From assembly GCA_938031175.1 (NCBI GenBank), contig CALHGZ010000002.1, forward strand, positions 1 through 64,000: a stretch of 64,000 nt of DNA, given 5' to 3'. This stretch comes from Candidatus Kapaibacterium sp. GTDB taxonomy: Bacteria; Bacteroidota; Ignavibacteria; Kapaibacteriales; UBA2268. This document shows positions 26,443 to 34,823 of this stretch, piece after piece. The notes under the pieces were generated by a model. It made no database searches. It saw only the letters and a list, made by a program, of their open reading frames with translations, and had not been told where the DNA came from. Each line of letters starts with the position of its first letter. Positions within the stretch are counted from its first letter, which is position 1. Position numbers and translations under genes: made by a program.

Positions 26443-27984
26443 ATGGAAACCGAAATACTCGTTATTGGAAGCGGACTTGCAGGTTCAATTGCCTCAATCA
26501 CTGCTGCAGATCTCGGTAAGGAAGTTGTAATAGTAACCAAAACTAATGAACTTTTAAGCGGCAATACACCTTGGGCTCAAGGTGGTATAATCTATAAAAA
26601 CCCTAAAGATACACCTGAACTTTTAAAAAAGGATATAATGGAAGCTGGTGACCATCATTGCTGGGAACCTGCTGTTGAACAACTCTGCAAATTTGGACCA
26701 AAATTAATAGAAAAATTTCTCCTTGATAGATTTAATATAGAATTCGACAGAAAACCAAATGGGGAATTACATTTAACTTCGGAAGGTGTTCATTCTCTAC
26801 CGAGAATTATCCATAGTAAGGATAAAACTGGCGAATACATACAAAAAGCTGTTCTCGATGAATTGACTAATAAACCAAATATAAAGATTTTAACGAACCA
26901 CACAGCAATTGATCTTCTTACATTATCACACCATTCAAAAAGATCAATAGATATTTATTTAAAGCCAGCATGTTTCGGAGCATTGATGCTCGATAATCAA
27001 AATAGCAAAATATTCCCAATTTTCGCAAAAAAGACTATTCTTGCAACAGGTGGACTGGGACAAATATATTTGAATACAACTAACCCCAAAGAATCTACAG
27101 GTGATGGTATTGCTTTAGCCTGGCGAGCAGGGGCAAGATGCTTTAATCTGCAATACATACAATTTCATCCTACAGCATTCTACAGTAAACATCACGAGAG
27201 ATTTCTTATAAGTGAAGCTCTAAGAGGTGAAGGGGCAAAATTAATCGATAAAAATGGACGTGAGTTTATGAATGAAATTCACGAACTTGGTTCCTTGGCG
27301 CCTAGAGATATTGTTTCCAGAGCTATACACCAAACAATATTAGAATCTGATCATCCTTGTGTTTATCTGGATATTTCCTTTAAAAATTCAGATTGGATAA
27401 AGGAGCGTTTCCCTACAGTTTACCAAAACTGCCTTAGGGCTGGTGTAGATATAACAAAAGAACCAATCCCGGTTGTACCTGCTGCTCATTATTCTTGTGG
27501 TGGTGTTGGAGTAAGTCTTGTTGGCAGAACTTCACTTCAAAGGCTTTATGCTGTTGGCGAGGTATCTTGTACTGGAGTACATGGAGCGAATCGTTTGGCA
27601 TCTACATCTCTACTTGAGGCATTGGTTTGGGGCTATTTAGCTGGTAAAGATGCTTCAAAAGATAATGCTGATGATAATTACTTTCCTGAAATTTATCCAT
27701 GGATTGAAGAGAAAGAGCATATAGATCCTGCTCTCATTGCTCAGGATTGGCTTACAATTAAGAATACTATGTGGAATTATGTCGGTTTGGTTAGGACGAG
27801 GCAAAGATTATTAAGAGCATTTACTACACTCCGCCATTTGCAATCCGAAATAGAGCAATTTTACCAAAAAGCAAAAATGACCAAATCAATTTTACAATTG
27901 CGTAATGGTATCCAGACCGCTATTGCGATTACTTTAGCAGCACTTGAGGCTAGGGTTAGCAAAGGATGTCATTACGTTGATTAA
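26443..27984 (+). CDS. nadB: L-aspartate oxidase NadB
   Basis: FAD-dependent oxidation of L-aspartate to iminoaspartate, the first step of de novo NAD synthesis. The enzyme can use O2 or fumarate as acceptor. The 513-aa protein starts with the FAD dinucleotide-binding motif GSGLAGSIAS. It continues with NTPWAQGGI, LATGGLGQIY, the active-site region QFHPTAF, RGEGAKLIDKNGREF, APRDIVSRAI, and GEVSCTGVHGANRLASTSLLE. A C-terminal helical domain follows (WNYVGLVRTRQRL). These motifs place it with NadB rather than fumarate reductase or SdhA. It is the third gene of the tight nadA-nadC-nadB operon. Confidence 0.95.
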   Translation: METEILVIGSGLAGSIASITAADLGKEVVIVTKTNELLSGNTPWAQGGIIYKNPKDTPELLKKDIMEAGDHHCWEPAVEQLCKFGPKLIEKFLLDRFNIEFDRKPNGELHLTSEGVHSLPRIIHSKDKTGEYIQKAVLDELTNKPNIKILTNHTAIDLLTLSHHSKRSIDIYLKPACFGALMLDNQNSKIFPIFAKKTILATGGLGQIYLNTTNPKESTGDGIALAWRAGARCFNLQYIQFHPTAFYSKHHERFLISEALRGEGAKLIDKNGREFMNEIHELGSLAPRDIVSRAIHQTILESDHPCVYLDISFKNSDWIKERFPTVYQNCLRAGVDITKEPIPVVPAAHYSCGGVGVSLVGRTSLQRLYAVGEVSCTGVHGANRLASTSLLEALVWGYLAGKDASKDNADDNYFPEIYPWIEEKEHIDPALIAQDWLTIKNTMWNYVGLVRTRQRLLRAFTTLRHLQSEIEQFYQKAKMTKSILQLRNGIQTAIAITLAALEARVSKGCHYVD

Positions 27985-28062
27985 TTAATCATCACTATTA
28001 ATATATAATTCAAACTTTTTCCTTAATTTTGAGATTTATTTTGATAAATCTTAAATTGCACT

Positions 28063-29379
28063 ATGGAAATTCATTATGATGTACCGATTTGGTCAATTAT
28101 ACCATTTATACTGATGCTTGGCTCGATTGCAGTCCTTCCTTTGGTTGCTGAGCATTTTTGGGAATCCAACAGAAACAAACTAATAATTTCCCTAATATTA
28201 GGTATTCCAACATCGGTCTGGATGTTGATTGTTGGTCTTACGCATGAATTGGAGCATGCTATTATATTCGATTACATCCCATTTATAATACTTTTAGGCT
28301 CATTATTTGTTATCACTGGTGGTATATTTGTAGATGGCAATATTCAGGCAACACCCCGAAACAACTCGATTATATTATCAATAGGAGCAGTCCTTGCTTC
28401 ATTTATGGGAACAACAGGTGCTGCTATGCTATTAATTCGTCCATTAATTAAAACCAACACCGAGCGTAAACACAAAGTTCATACAATTCTCTTTTTTATA
28501 GCAATTGTGGCAAATTGCGGTGGATTACTAACACCACTTGGCGACCCACCTTTATTTATGATGTATCTACGGGGAGCTCCATTTGAATGGTTTGCTACTC
28601 TTTTCAAAGAATGGATTTTTATCAATACACTTTTAATTTTAATATATTATATCTATGATTCCAAAATGTATAAAAAGGAATCGGATGAGATAAAAAATTT
28701 AGATATTAAATTTCAGGAACCTATAAAAATTAGAGGGTTGTTTAATTTCATTTGGCTTGCTGGAATAGTTCTTTCAATAGCTTTCTTAAATGAAAATTCA
28801 GTTGATTTTATAAAAAGCGGTGAATATTCTTCCTTTATCAGGGAGGCTGTAATTTTGACAATGGCAATATGTTCGATGGTATTTACAAAAAAGGAACTGA
28901 GAATATCAAATAAATTTTCCTGGGCGCCCATTCTTGAAGTCGCTTATTTATTCCTAGGAATTTTTACAACGATGGTGCCCTGCCTAATCTATCTTGAGTC
29001 GCATGCAAAAGATCTTGGAATTATAAGTCCAGTTACCTTCTATTATGCAACCGGTATACTAAGCAGTTTCTTAGATAATACACCAACGGCAGTAACTTTT
29101 TATTCATTAGCTCTCGGATTGGTAAATCAAGATCCTTCAATGATAGCTAATGTAAATACTGTTGCCGGTATTCCCGAAATGATTATGCAGGCAATTTGCG
29201 TTAGCTCAGTATATTTCGGTGCCATGACTTATATCGGTAATGGTCCAAATTTTATGGTTAAAGCTATTGCCGATTATCAGGGCATTCCTATGCCACATTT
29301 TTTAGGATATATATATAAATTTTCTTTAATTGTTCTTTTCCCACTATTTATACTAGCTCAATTGATTTTTATATGGTGA
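28063..29379 (+). CDS. NhaD-type sodium:proton antiporter
   Basis: A 438-aa inner-membrane protein with about 11-12 hydrophobic segments, of the ion transporter superfamily that includes NhaD and ArsB. Family-type motifs are SFMGTTGAAMLLIRP, the re-entrant loop TPLGDPPLFMMYLRG, and the second symmetric loop FLDNTPTAVTFYSLA. Na+/H+ exchange is the usual annotation for this family. It lies 150 bases upstream of nuoA on the same strand, so it may help couple proton pumping to a sodium gradient. TAATTTTG at 28024-28031 is a weak promoter candidate. Confidence 0.85.
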   Translation: MEIHYDVPIWSIIPFILMLGSIAVLPLVAEHFWESNRNKLIISLILGIPTSVWMLIVGLTHELEHAIIFDYIPFIILLGSLFVITGGIFVDGNIQATPRNNSIILSIGAVLASFMGTTGAAMLLIRPLIKTNTERKHKVHTILFFIAIVANCGGLLTPLGDPPLFMMYLRGAPFEWFATLFKEWIFINTLLILIYYIYDSKMYKKESDEIKNLDIKFQEPIKIRGLFNFIWLAGIVLSIAFLNENSVDFIKSGEYSSFIREAVILTMAICSMVFTKKELRISNKFSWAPILEVAYLFLGIFTTMVPCLIYLESHAKDLGIISPVTFYYATGILSSFLDNTPTAVTFYSLALGLVNQDPSMIANVNTVAGIPEMIMQAICVSSVYFGAMTYIGNGPNFMVKAIADYQGIPMPHFLGYIYKFSLIVLFPLFILAQLIFIW

Positions 29380-29529
29380 TTTTGTAATAATCATATAATT
29401 TAAAATGTTAAACAACACAATATATATATATTATTATTTTATTTTTCAATTTTTTTAATTAGATTATTTAATTTGCTTTAATTTATGAATTAAAAATTTC
29501 ACAAAATTGTTTGAAAATTTGGATTAAAA

Positions 29530-29940
29530 ATGCTGACGGATTTTGGAATAATACTATTATTTATGATAACAGGCGCAGTCTTTGTAGGAATCGGAATATT
29601 TGCATCTGCTTTAATACGTCCGAGCAAACCAACACCGCTTAAATTAACAACTTATGAATGTGGTGAAGAAGCTATAGGCTCGCCCTGGATAAAATTTAAC
29701 ATTAGATTTTATGTTGTTGCACTTGTATTTTTATTGTTTGAAGTAGAAATTGTATTTTTATTCCCTTGGGCTGTTGTATTTAAAGAGTTAGGATGGTATT
29801 CATTTTTGTCAATGGTAATTTTTGTAGTTATATTATTGGCTGGATTAGCATATGTTTGGGCTAAAGGGGATTTGGATTGGGACAAACCTAAACCTTATGT
29901 CCCGAAACTGGAAGATTTGGTAATTACGAAAAAGGATTAA
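29530..29940 (+). CDS. nuoA: NADH-quinone oxidoreductase subunit A (NuoA)
   Basis: A small membrane subunit of complex I at the junction of the peripheral and membrane arms. The 136-aa protein has three hydrophobic helices and the loop TTYECGEEAIGSPWIKFNIRF, whose ECG is the conserved family motif. FLLFEVEIVFLFPWA is the conserved second helix. It is the first gene of an 11-gene nuo operon. The upstream 150 bases are very AT-rich, and I see no clear promoter there. nuoB starts 15 bases after the stop. Confidence 0.96.
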   Translation: MLTDFGIILLFMITGAVFVGIGIFASALIRPSKPTPLKLTTYECGEEAIGSPWIKFNIRFYVVALVFLLFEVEIVFLFPWAVVFKELGWYSFLSMVIFVVILLAGLAYVWAKGDLDWDKPKPYVPKLEDLVITKKD

Positions 29941-29955
29941 TCTGAGGATAGTAAT

Positions 29956-30489
29956 ATGGGTTTATTAGATAGATTAGATAATCCCTACAATTTTGGGGGT
30001 ATAATTTTAGGAACACTTGAAGATTTGTTAAACTGGGGAAGGAGTAAATCCGATTGGTACCTTCATTTTGGTCTGGCTTGTTGTGCCATAGAATTTATGG
30101 CTGCAAATGCATCTCATTTCGATTTTATGAGATTTGGTACAATTCCACGTGCAAGCCCACGCCAAGCTGATTTTATGATTGTTTCCGGTACAGTTACGCT
30201 TAAAATGGCTGAACGTATCGTCAGATTATATGAACAAATGGCAGATCCCAAATACGTACTGTCAATGGGATCCTGTGCAAATTGTGGTGGACCATATTGG
30301 GAACACGGCTATCACGTATTAAAAGGTGTCGATAGGATTATCCCCGTGGATGTATATATTCCCGGTTGCCCTCCAAGACCAGAGGCTTTTTTGGAAGGAA
30401 TGATTCTACTACAGTCAAAAATTAACAAGCAAGAAATTTTTAAAAAAAGAAAAAGACTTGAAGAAGAAATGAAAAATATGAATCAATAG
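29956..30489 (+). CDS. nuoB: NADH-quinone oxidoreductase subunit B (NuoB)
   Basis: Holds cluster N2, the last [4Fe-4S] cluster before quinone. The 177-aa protein has the ligands CC in [11 protein letters not shown] in [11 protein letters not shown] and C in PGCPPRPEA. The C-terminus is a short Lys/Glu-rich tail ([15 protein letters not shown]). It lies in tight succession between nuoA and nuoC (13 bases to nuoC). Confidence 0.97.
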   Translation: MGLLDRLDNPYNFGGIILGTLEDLLNWGRSKSDWYLHFGLACCAIEFMAANASHFDFMRFGTIPRASPRQADFMIVSGTVTLKMAERIVRLYEQMADPKYVLSMGSCANCGGPYWEHGYHVLKGVDRIIPVDVYIPGCPPRPEAFLEGMILLQSKINKQEIFKKRKRLEEEMKNMNQ

Positions 30490-30502
30490 GAAGTAGCATA
30501 AA

Positions 30503-30979
30503 ATGACGCAACAAGAAATATACAACATCTTAAAGGAAAAATTCGGCGATGAAATTATTGAATTTAGTCATGAGCTACCATCTGATCCATATATTGTAGC
30601 AAATCGTTCAAAAATTGATGAAATATGTTTATTCCTTAGAGATGAAGAAAATCTAAATTTCGATTATCTAGTGATTTTGAGCGGTATGGATTATATTGAA
30701 AAATTAGGAGTAGTCTATCATTTATATTCAATTAAGCATAAACATCGCCTAACAATAAAGGTTTTTCTCTCGAAGGATGATCCGCATATACCAACAGTCG
30801 AAAAGATTTGGCGTTCAGCTGATTGGCACGAAAGGGAAGCTTGGGATATGTACGGGATTATCTTCGATGGGCATCACAATTTAATTAGAATTTTATGCCC
30901 ATATGATTGGGAAGGATTTCCTTTGCGCAAAGATTATAAAACACCTGAAGAATATCACGGAATTAAAGTACCCTATTAA
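30503..30979 (+). CDS. nuoC: NADH-quinone oxidoreductase subunit C (NuoC)
   Basis: A 30-kDa-type peripheral subunit next to NuoD, 158 aa. Conserved C-terminal motifs are WRSADWHEREAWDMYGIIF and LCPYDWEGFPLRKDY. It is separate from nuoD rather than fused as in E. coli NuoCD. The N-terminal alpha/beta domain is short. Confidence 0.96.
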   Translation: MTQQEIYNILKEKFGDEIIEFSHELPSDPYIVANRSKIDEICLFLRDEENLNFDYLVILSGMDYIEKLGVVYHLYSIKHKHRLTIKVFLSKDDPHIPTVEKIWRSADWHEREAWDMYGIIFDGHHNLIRILCPYDWEGFPLRKDYKTPEEYHGIKVPY

Positions 30980-31005
30980 GTTTAACATTATGGAAAACTC
31001 TCACA

Positions 31006-32157
31006 GTGAGCGAACGTAGAAAAATTGAATTTGATTATAGCGGAGTAGATACCGATAGAATGCGAGTTAATGTAGGACCTCAACATCCCTCAACTCATGG
31101 TGTTTTGCGTTTGGAAGTAGAATTAGAGGGGGAAATAGTGACTGAGGTTGTTCCTCACATAGGTTACCTACATCGTTGTTTTGAAAAGCACGCTGAAGCA
31201 ATGACCTATCCCCAAGTTATTCCCTACATTGATCGAATGGATTATATCTCATCGATGAATAACGAATGGCCTTATGTAATTGCCATTGAAGAAATGTGTG
31301 GGATTAAAGTGCCAGAAAAAGTTGAATATATACGTGTCATCTGTGCAGAATTAAATAGAATTGCAAATCACCAAATTGCCGTCGCAACATTTGGATTAGA
31401 TGCAGGTGCCTTTACACCTTTTCTTTATTTATTCCGCGATCGTGAATGGATTTTAAATTTATTTGAGAGAATTTCAGGAGGACGGCTTTTATACAATTAT
31501 TTTTGTGTGGGCGGTGTAAGAGGAGATGTTTATCCTACTTTCAAAGAAGATTGTCTTGATATAGTAAGGCAAGTCCGTGCCACAAATAAGGAAATTATGG
31601 ATTTATTAATCTATAATCACATATTTGTTGAAAGAACGGCAAATATAGGAATATTACCTGTAGATGTGGCAATTAATTATGGATGCTCTGGTCCAGTGTT
31701 GCGAGGCTCTGGATTTCCCTATGATTTGAGGCGTAGCGAACCTTATTCAATTTATGACAGATTTGATTTCGATGTTCAAGTAGGTAAAGGTGAAGTAGGA
31801 ACTGTAGGTGATTGCTGGGATAGAAATATTGTAAGAATGCGGGAAATGGAAGAAAGTTGTAAAATAATCGAGCAGGCAGTGGCTCAGATGCCAGATACAG
31901 GTGATGTTTTTGAAGCAATCCCAAAAAAAATAAGAGTGCCTAAAGGTGAAATCTATAGAGCCGCTGAAAATCCAAAAGGTGAATTAGGATTTTATATCGT
32001 CAGCGATGGTGGTCAAAAACCTTTCAGAGTGAGACCAAGAGCAACCAGCTTCATAAATTTAAGTGTGTTACCGGAAATTTCGAAAGGATATATGCTAGCG
32101 GATTTAATATTGATTCTAGGTAGCATTGATATTGTTTTGGGAGAAGTAGATAGGTAA
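31006..32157 (+). CDS. nuoD: NADH-quinone oxidoreductase subunit D (NuoD)
   Basis: A 49-kDa-type subunit that forms the quinone pocket with NuoB. The 383-aa protein has VGPQHPSTHGVLRLEVELEGE, IGYLHRCFEKHAE, the quinone-site region and the C-terminal GELGFYIVSDGG...LILGSIDIVLGEVDR. The start is a GTG at 31006. The ATG at 30990 is out of frame and meets a stop, and the next in-frame ATG (MRVNVGPQ) would remove the first 17 residues. It has no NiFe-ligand cysteines, so it is a complex I subunit and not a hydrogenase large subunit. Confidence 0.96.
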   Translation: MSERRKIEFDYSGVDTDRMRVNVGPQHPSTHGVLRLEVELEGEIVTEVVPHIGYLHRCFEKHAEAMTYPQVIPYIDRMDYISSMNNEWPYVIAIEEMCGIKVPEKVEYIRVICAELNRIANHQIAVATFGLDAGAFTPFLYLFRDREWILNLFERISGGRLLYNYFCVGGVRGDVYPTFKEDCLDIVRQVRATNKEIMDLLIYNHIFVERTANIGILPVDVAINYGCSGPVLRGSGFPYDLRRSEPYSIYDRFDFDVQVGKGEVGTVGDCWDRNIVRMREMEESCKIIEQAVAQMPDTGDVFEAIPKKIRVPKGEIYRAAENPKGELGFYIVSDGGQKPFRVRPRATSFINLSVLPEISKGYMLADLILILGSIDIVLGEVDR

Positions 32158-32176
32158 AACTTAGCAAGAATTAATT

Positions 32177-33226
32177 ATGGAACATAATTTTATTTATAAT
32201 TTGATAAATAGTGACATAGTAGCAATTATAGCCATAATTCTGCTACCATTAATATTTGTTTTAATTTATGCTCTGATAGCAATTCTAGGAGAATTAAAAA
32301 TTGCCTCTTTTGTCCAAGAGCGATTAGGTCCAATGAGAACTGGTCCTTGGGGTATTATTCAGCCTGTAGCAGAAGTAGTTAAATTAATACAAAAAGAAGA
32401 TATTACACCAGCAGCAGCCGATAAGAAATTATTTAATCTAGCTCCCTATATCATGTTCGTAGGTGCTTTTGCAGCATTTGCTGTAATACCATTTGGTCCT
32501 GCATTTGTTCCAGCTGACATTAACCTGGGTTTATTTTATTTATTTGCTGTTGGAGCTTTCGCAATAATAGGTATCGTAATGGGCGGTTGGGCTTCAAATA
32601 ATAAATATTCATTACTTGGTGCGATGCGTTCTGCAGCCCAGATTATCAGTTATGAGATTCCAGCCGGTGTAGCATTACTTGCTATTGCCTCTCTTGCCGG
32701 CTCGCTAAATTTAAATGAGATTATTGAATCTCAGTCTGGTTGGTTCTGGAATTGGTATTTATTCGGTGGAGATGGTCCTATATGGAAAATTTTTGTTATT
32801 CCCTTCACATTAATTTTATTTATAATTTTTTTGGTTTCAACTCTTGCAGAAACTAATCGCACCCCATTCGATATACCCGAAGGTGAATCTGAGATCGTTG
32901 CAGGTTATCATACTGAATATAGTGGAATAAAATTCGCTATGTTCTTTTTTGCTGAATATGCAAATATGTTTGTAGTTTCTGCTCTTATAACTATATTATT
33001 TTTAGGCGGATGGAATTCACCTTTCGGAGATTTTATGAGTGGACCAATTTGGGGTGCATTCTGGTTCATATTAAAAGCATTTTTCTTCGTATTTGTACAG
33101 ATTTGGCTACGATGGACATTACCACGATTGCGTGTTGACCAGTTAATGTACATGGGATGGAAAGTACTTGTTCCCTTTTCTTTTGTATGTTTTTTTGCTA
33201 TTGCCTTTTGGGCTATGGTCAAGTAA
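32177..33226 (+). CDS. nuoH: NADH-quinone oxidoreductase subunit H (NuoH)
   Basis: A membrane subunit that lines the entrance of the quinone chamber. The 349-aa protein has the family motifs ERLGPMRTGPWGIIQPVAE, GWASNNKYSLLGAMRSAAQ and ETNRTPFDIPEGESEIVAGYHTEYSG-like segments (here starting AETNRTPFD), plus eight or so membrane helices. The order D-H-I without nuoE, nuoF or nuoG between is the 11-subunit arrangement. Confidence 0.96.
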   Translation: MEHNFIYNLINSDIVAIIAIILLPLIFVLIYALIAILGELKIASFVQERLGPMRTGPWGIIQPVAEVVKLIQKEDITPAAADKKLFNLAPYIMFVGAFAAFAVIPFGPAFVPADINLGLFYLFAVGAFAIIGIVMGGWASNNKYSLLGAMRSAAQIISYEIPAGVALLAIASLAGSLNLNEIIESQSGWFWNWYLFGGDGPIWKIFVIPFTLILFIIFLVSTLAETNRTPFDIPEGESEIVAGYHTEYSGIKFAMFFFAEYANMFVVSALITILFLGGWNSPFGDFMSGPIWGAFWFILKAFFFVFVQIWLRWTLPRLRVDQLMYMGWKVLVPFSFVCFFAIAFWAMVK

Positions 33227-33263
33227 ATTCATTATTTAAATAGTTATCAAGAGGTAAACATAG

Positions 33264-33908
33264 ATGAAAGATTATTTTAAAAGAATTTGGCTCGGAATAT
33301 ATACAGTATTGGTTGGTATGAATATTACCTTACGACACTTATTTGCCAAAAAAGTTACTAACCAATATCCAGACCGTTGGCATCCGATTCAAGATAAATT
33401 TAGCGGAAGTAGAAGCTTCTACAAAGGTGATGAAAAGCACGGCGATATACCCCCAAATTCGAGGAATAGAATTTTTCTAGATATTGACCTTTGTAATGGT
33501 TGTATGGGCTGCGCAAGGGCTTGCCCTGTAAATTGCATCACAGTTGAAACTTTAAAAGTTGTACCTGGCGATAATGTCCCTCCATTAAAAGATGGAAGTA
33601 AAAGAGGTTTATGGGTTACTAAATATGAAATTGACTTTGCAAAATGCTGTTTTTGCAGCTTGTGTATTGACCCTTGCCCAACACATGCTATTACAATGAC
33701 ACCAGAGTTTGAATACTCCACATATAACAGAAAAGATCTGGTTTATAGATTTTCAGTAATGACCGAGGAAGAAATTAAAGAAAAGAAAGAATTATTAGCT
33801 AAATTTCAGGCAGAAAAGAAAAAAGCTGCCGATGAAAAAAAAGCTAAAGAAACCAAAATACCAGCTAAAGACAACGACTCCGAGCAAAAAGAAGCTGATG
33901 AACATTAG
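33264..33908 (+). CDS. nuoI: NADH-quinone oxidoreductase subunit I (NuoI) with charged C-terminal tail
   Basis: A ferredoxin-like subunit with two [4Fe-4S] clusters that pass electrons to NuoB. The 214-aa protein has CNGCMGCARACP and CCFCSLCIDPCP. A GAGGT lies before ATG 33264. The last 50 or so residues (from about MTEEEIKEKKELL) are almost only Lys, Glu, Ala and Asp, predicted as charged helix or disordered. E. coli NuoI ends soon after the cluster domain. In a complex without NuoE, NuoF and NuoG, NuoI and its tail are exposed and could dock a ferredoxin or the HydBAC module (inference). Confidence 0.95.
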   Translation: MKDYFKRIWLGIYTVLVGMNITLRHLFAKKVTNQYPDRWHPIQDKFSGSRSFYKGDEKHGDIPPNSRNRIFLDIDLCNGCMGCARACPVNCITVETLKVVPGDNVPPLKDGSKRGLWVTKYEIDFAKCCFCSLCIDPCPTHAITMTPEFEYSTYNRKDLVYRFSVMTEEEIKEKKELLAKFQAEKKKAADEKKAKETKIPAKDNDSEQKEADEH

Positions 33909-33961
33909 TTGTAATATATTAAAAAGTTTAGTAAGATTAATCATTAAACCGGTTAGTGTAA

Positions 33962-34468
33962 ATGAGTCTAATTGATATAGCTTTTTATTTTTTTGCGATA
34001 CTTATTATTGCCTCTGCCTATATCGTTGTAACCTCAAAAAATATAATGTATTCGGCATTTGCACTATTATTTACTTTTTTTGGTGTAGCCGGCATTTATG
34101 TGCTTTTAAATGCTGATTTTTTAGCTATTACTCAAATTGTCATATACATAGGCGGTATTCTTGTGCTGATTATTTTTGGTGTAATGCTTACCAATCGTAT
34201 AACTGGTGTGGATATTAAAACAGGTACTATGAGCAAATTTCAGATTTGGATGACAGCAATTCTATGTGTAATTGCAGCAATAGGATTGATATTAATTTTC
34301 ACCCAAACAAATTGGAATACAGCACTTTCACCAACTAAGGCAAGTACAATTGAGGATATCGGAACGCTGTTATTGACTGATTATTTAATCGGGTTCGAAA
34401 TAGCATCAGTTTTGTTGTTAATTGCTATAATTGGGGCTGCCCTAATAGCAAGAAGGAAAACTAATTAG
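33962..34468 (+). CDS. nuoJ: NADH-quinone oxidoreductase subunit J (NuoJ)
   Basis: A five-helix membrane subunit of 168 aa. The family pattern is MYSAFALLFTFFGVAGIYVLL, then QIVIYIGGILVLIIFGVML. The pi-bulge region YIGGILVLIIFGVM is conserved. It lies between nuoI and nuoK, with 13 bases to nuoK. Confidence 0.95.
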   Translation: MSLIDIAFYFFAILIIASAYIVVTSKNIMYSAFALLFTFFGVAGIYVLLNADFLAITQIVIYIGGILVLIIFGVMLTNRITGVDIKTGTMSKFQIWMTAILCVIAAIGLILIFTQTNWNTALSPTKASTIEDIGTLLLTDYLIGFEIASVLLLIAIIGAALIARRKTN

Positions 34469-34481
34469 GAGATAATGCAAA

Positions 34482-34790
34482 ATGACTATTAACCTCGAAC
34501 ACTATCTCATATTGAGTGTAATCTTGTTTTGCTTTGGTATTTATGGCATTATAACCCGGAAAAATGCAGTTATGGTGCTAATGGGGCTTGAATTAGTATT
34601 AAATTCTGCTAATATTAATTTTGTCGCTTTTTCGAGATTCGGTGGACTAAATATTGAAGGGCATGTAGCTGCTATTTTTGTAATTATTTTAGCTGCTGCT
34701 GAAGCTGCAGTTGCTCTTGCTATCATTTTGAATATATATCAAAACTATAAACATATTAATGTCGATGAAATTAGTAACCTTAAAGAATAA
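34482..34790 (+). CDS. nuoK: NADH-quinone oxidoreductase subunit K (NuoK)
   Basis: A three-helix membrane subunit (MrpC-like) of 102 aa with conserved acidic residues in helices 2 and 3 (LMGLELVLNSANINFVAF and ILAAAEAAVALAI). AGGAGATAATGCAAA precedes ATG 34482. It follows nuoJ directly. Confidence 0.96.
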   Translation: MTINLEHYLILSVILFCFGIYGIITRKNAVMVLMGLELVLNSANINFVAFSRFGGLNIEGHVAAIFVIILAAAEAAVALAIILNIYQNYKHINVDEISNLKE

Positions 34791-34823
34791 TTAAAAAATG
34801 TATTTTAAAGCGAAGAAGTAAAT

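Noticed and set aside
29380-29529. tRNA or small RNA gene in the spacer before nuoA
   Set aside because: The spacer is very AT-rich with an AT dinucleotide run and no cloverleaf; no tRNA or rRNA gene was found in any spacer of the window.
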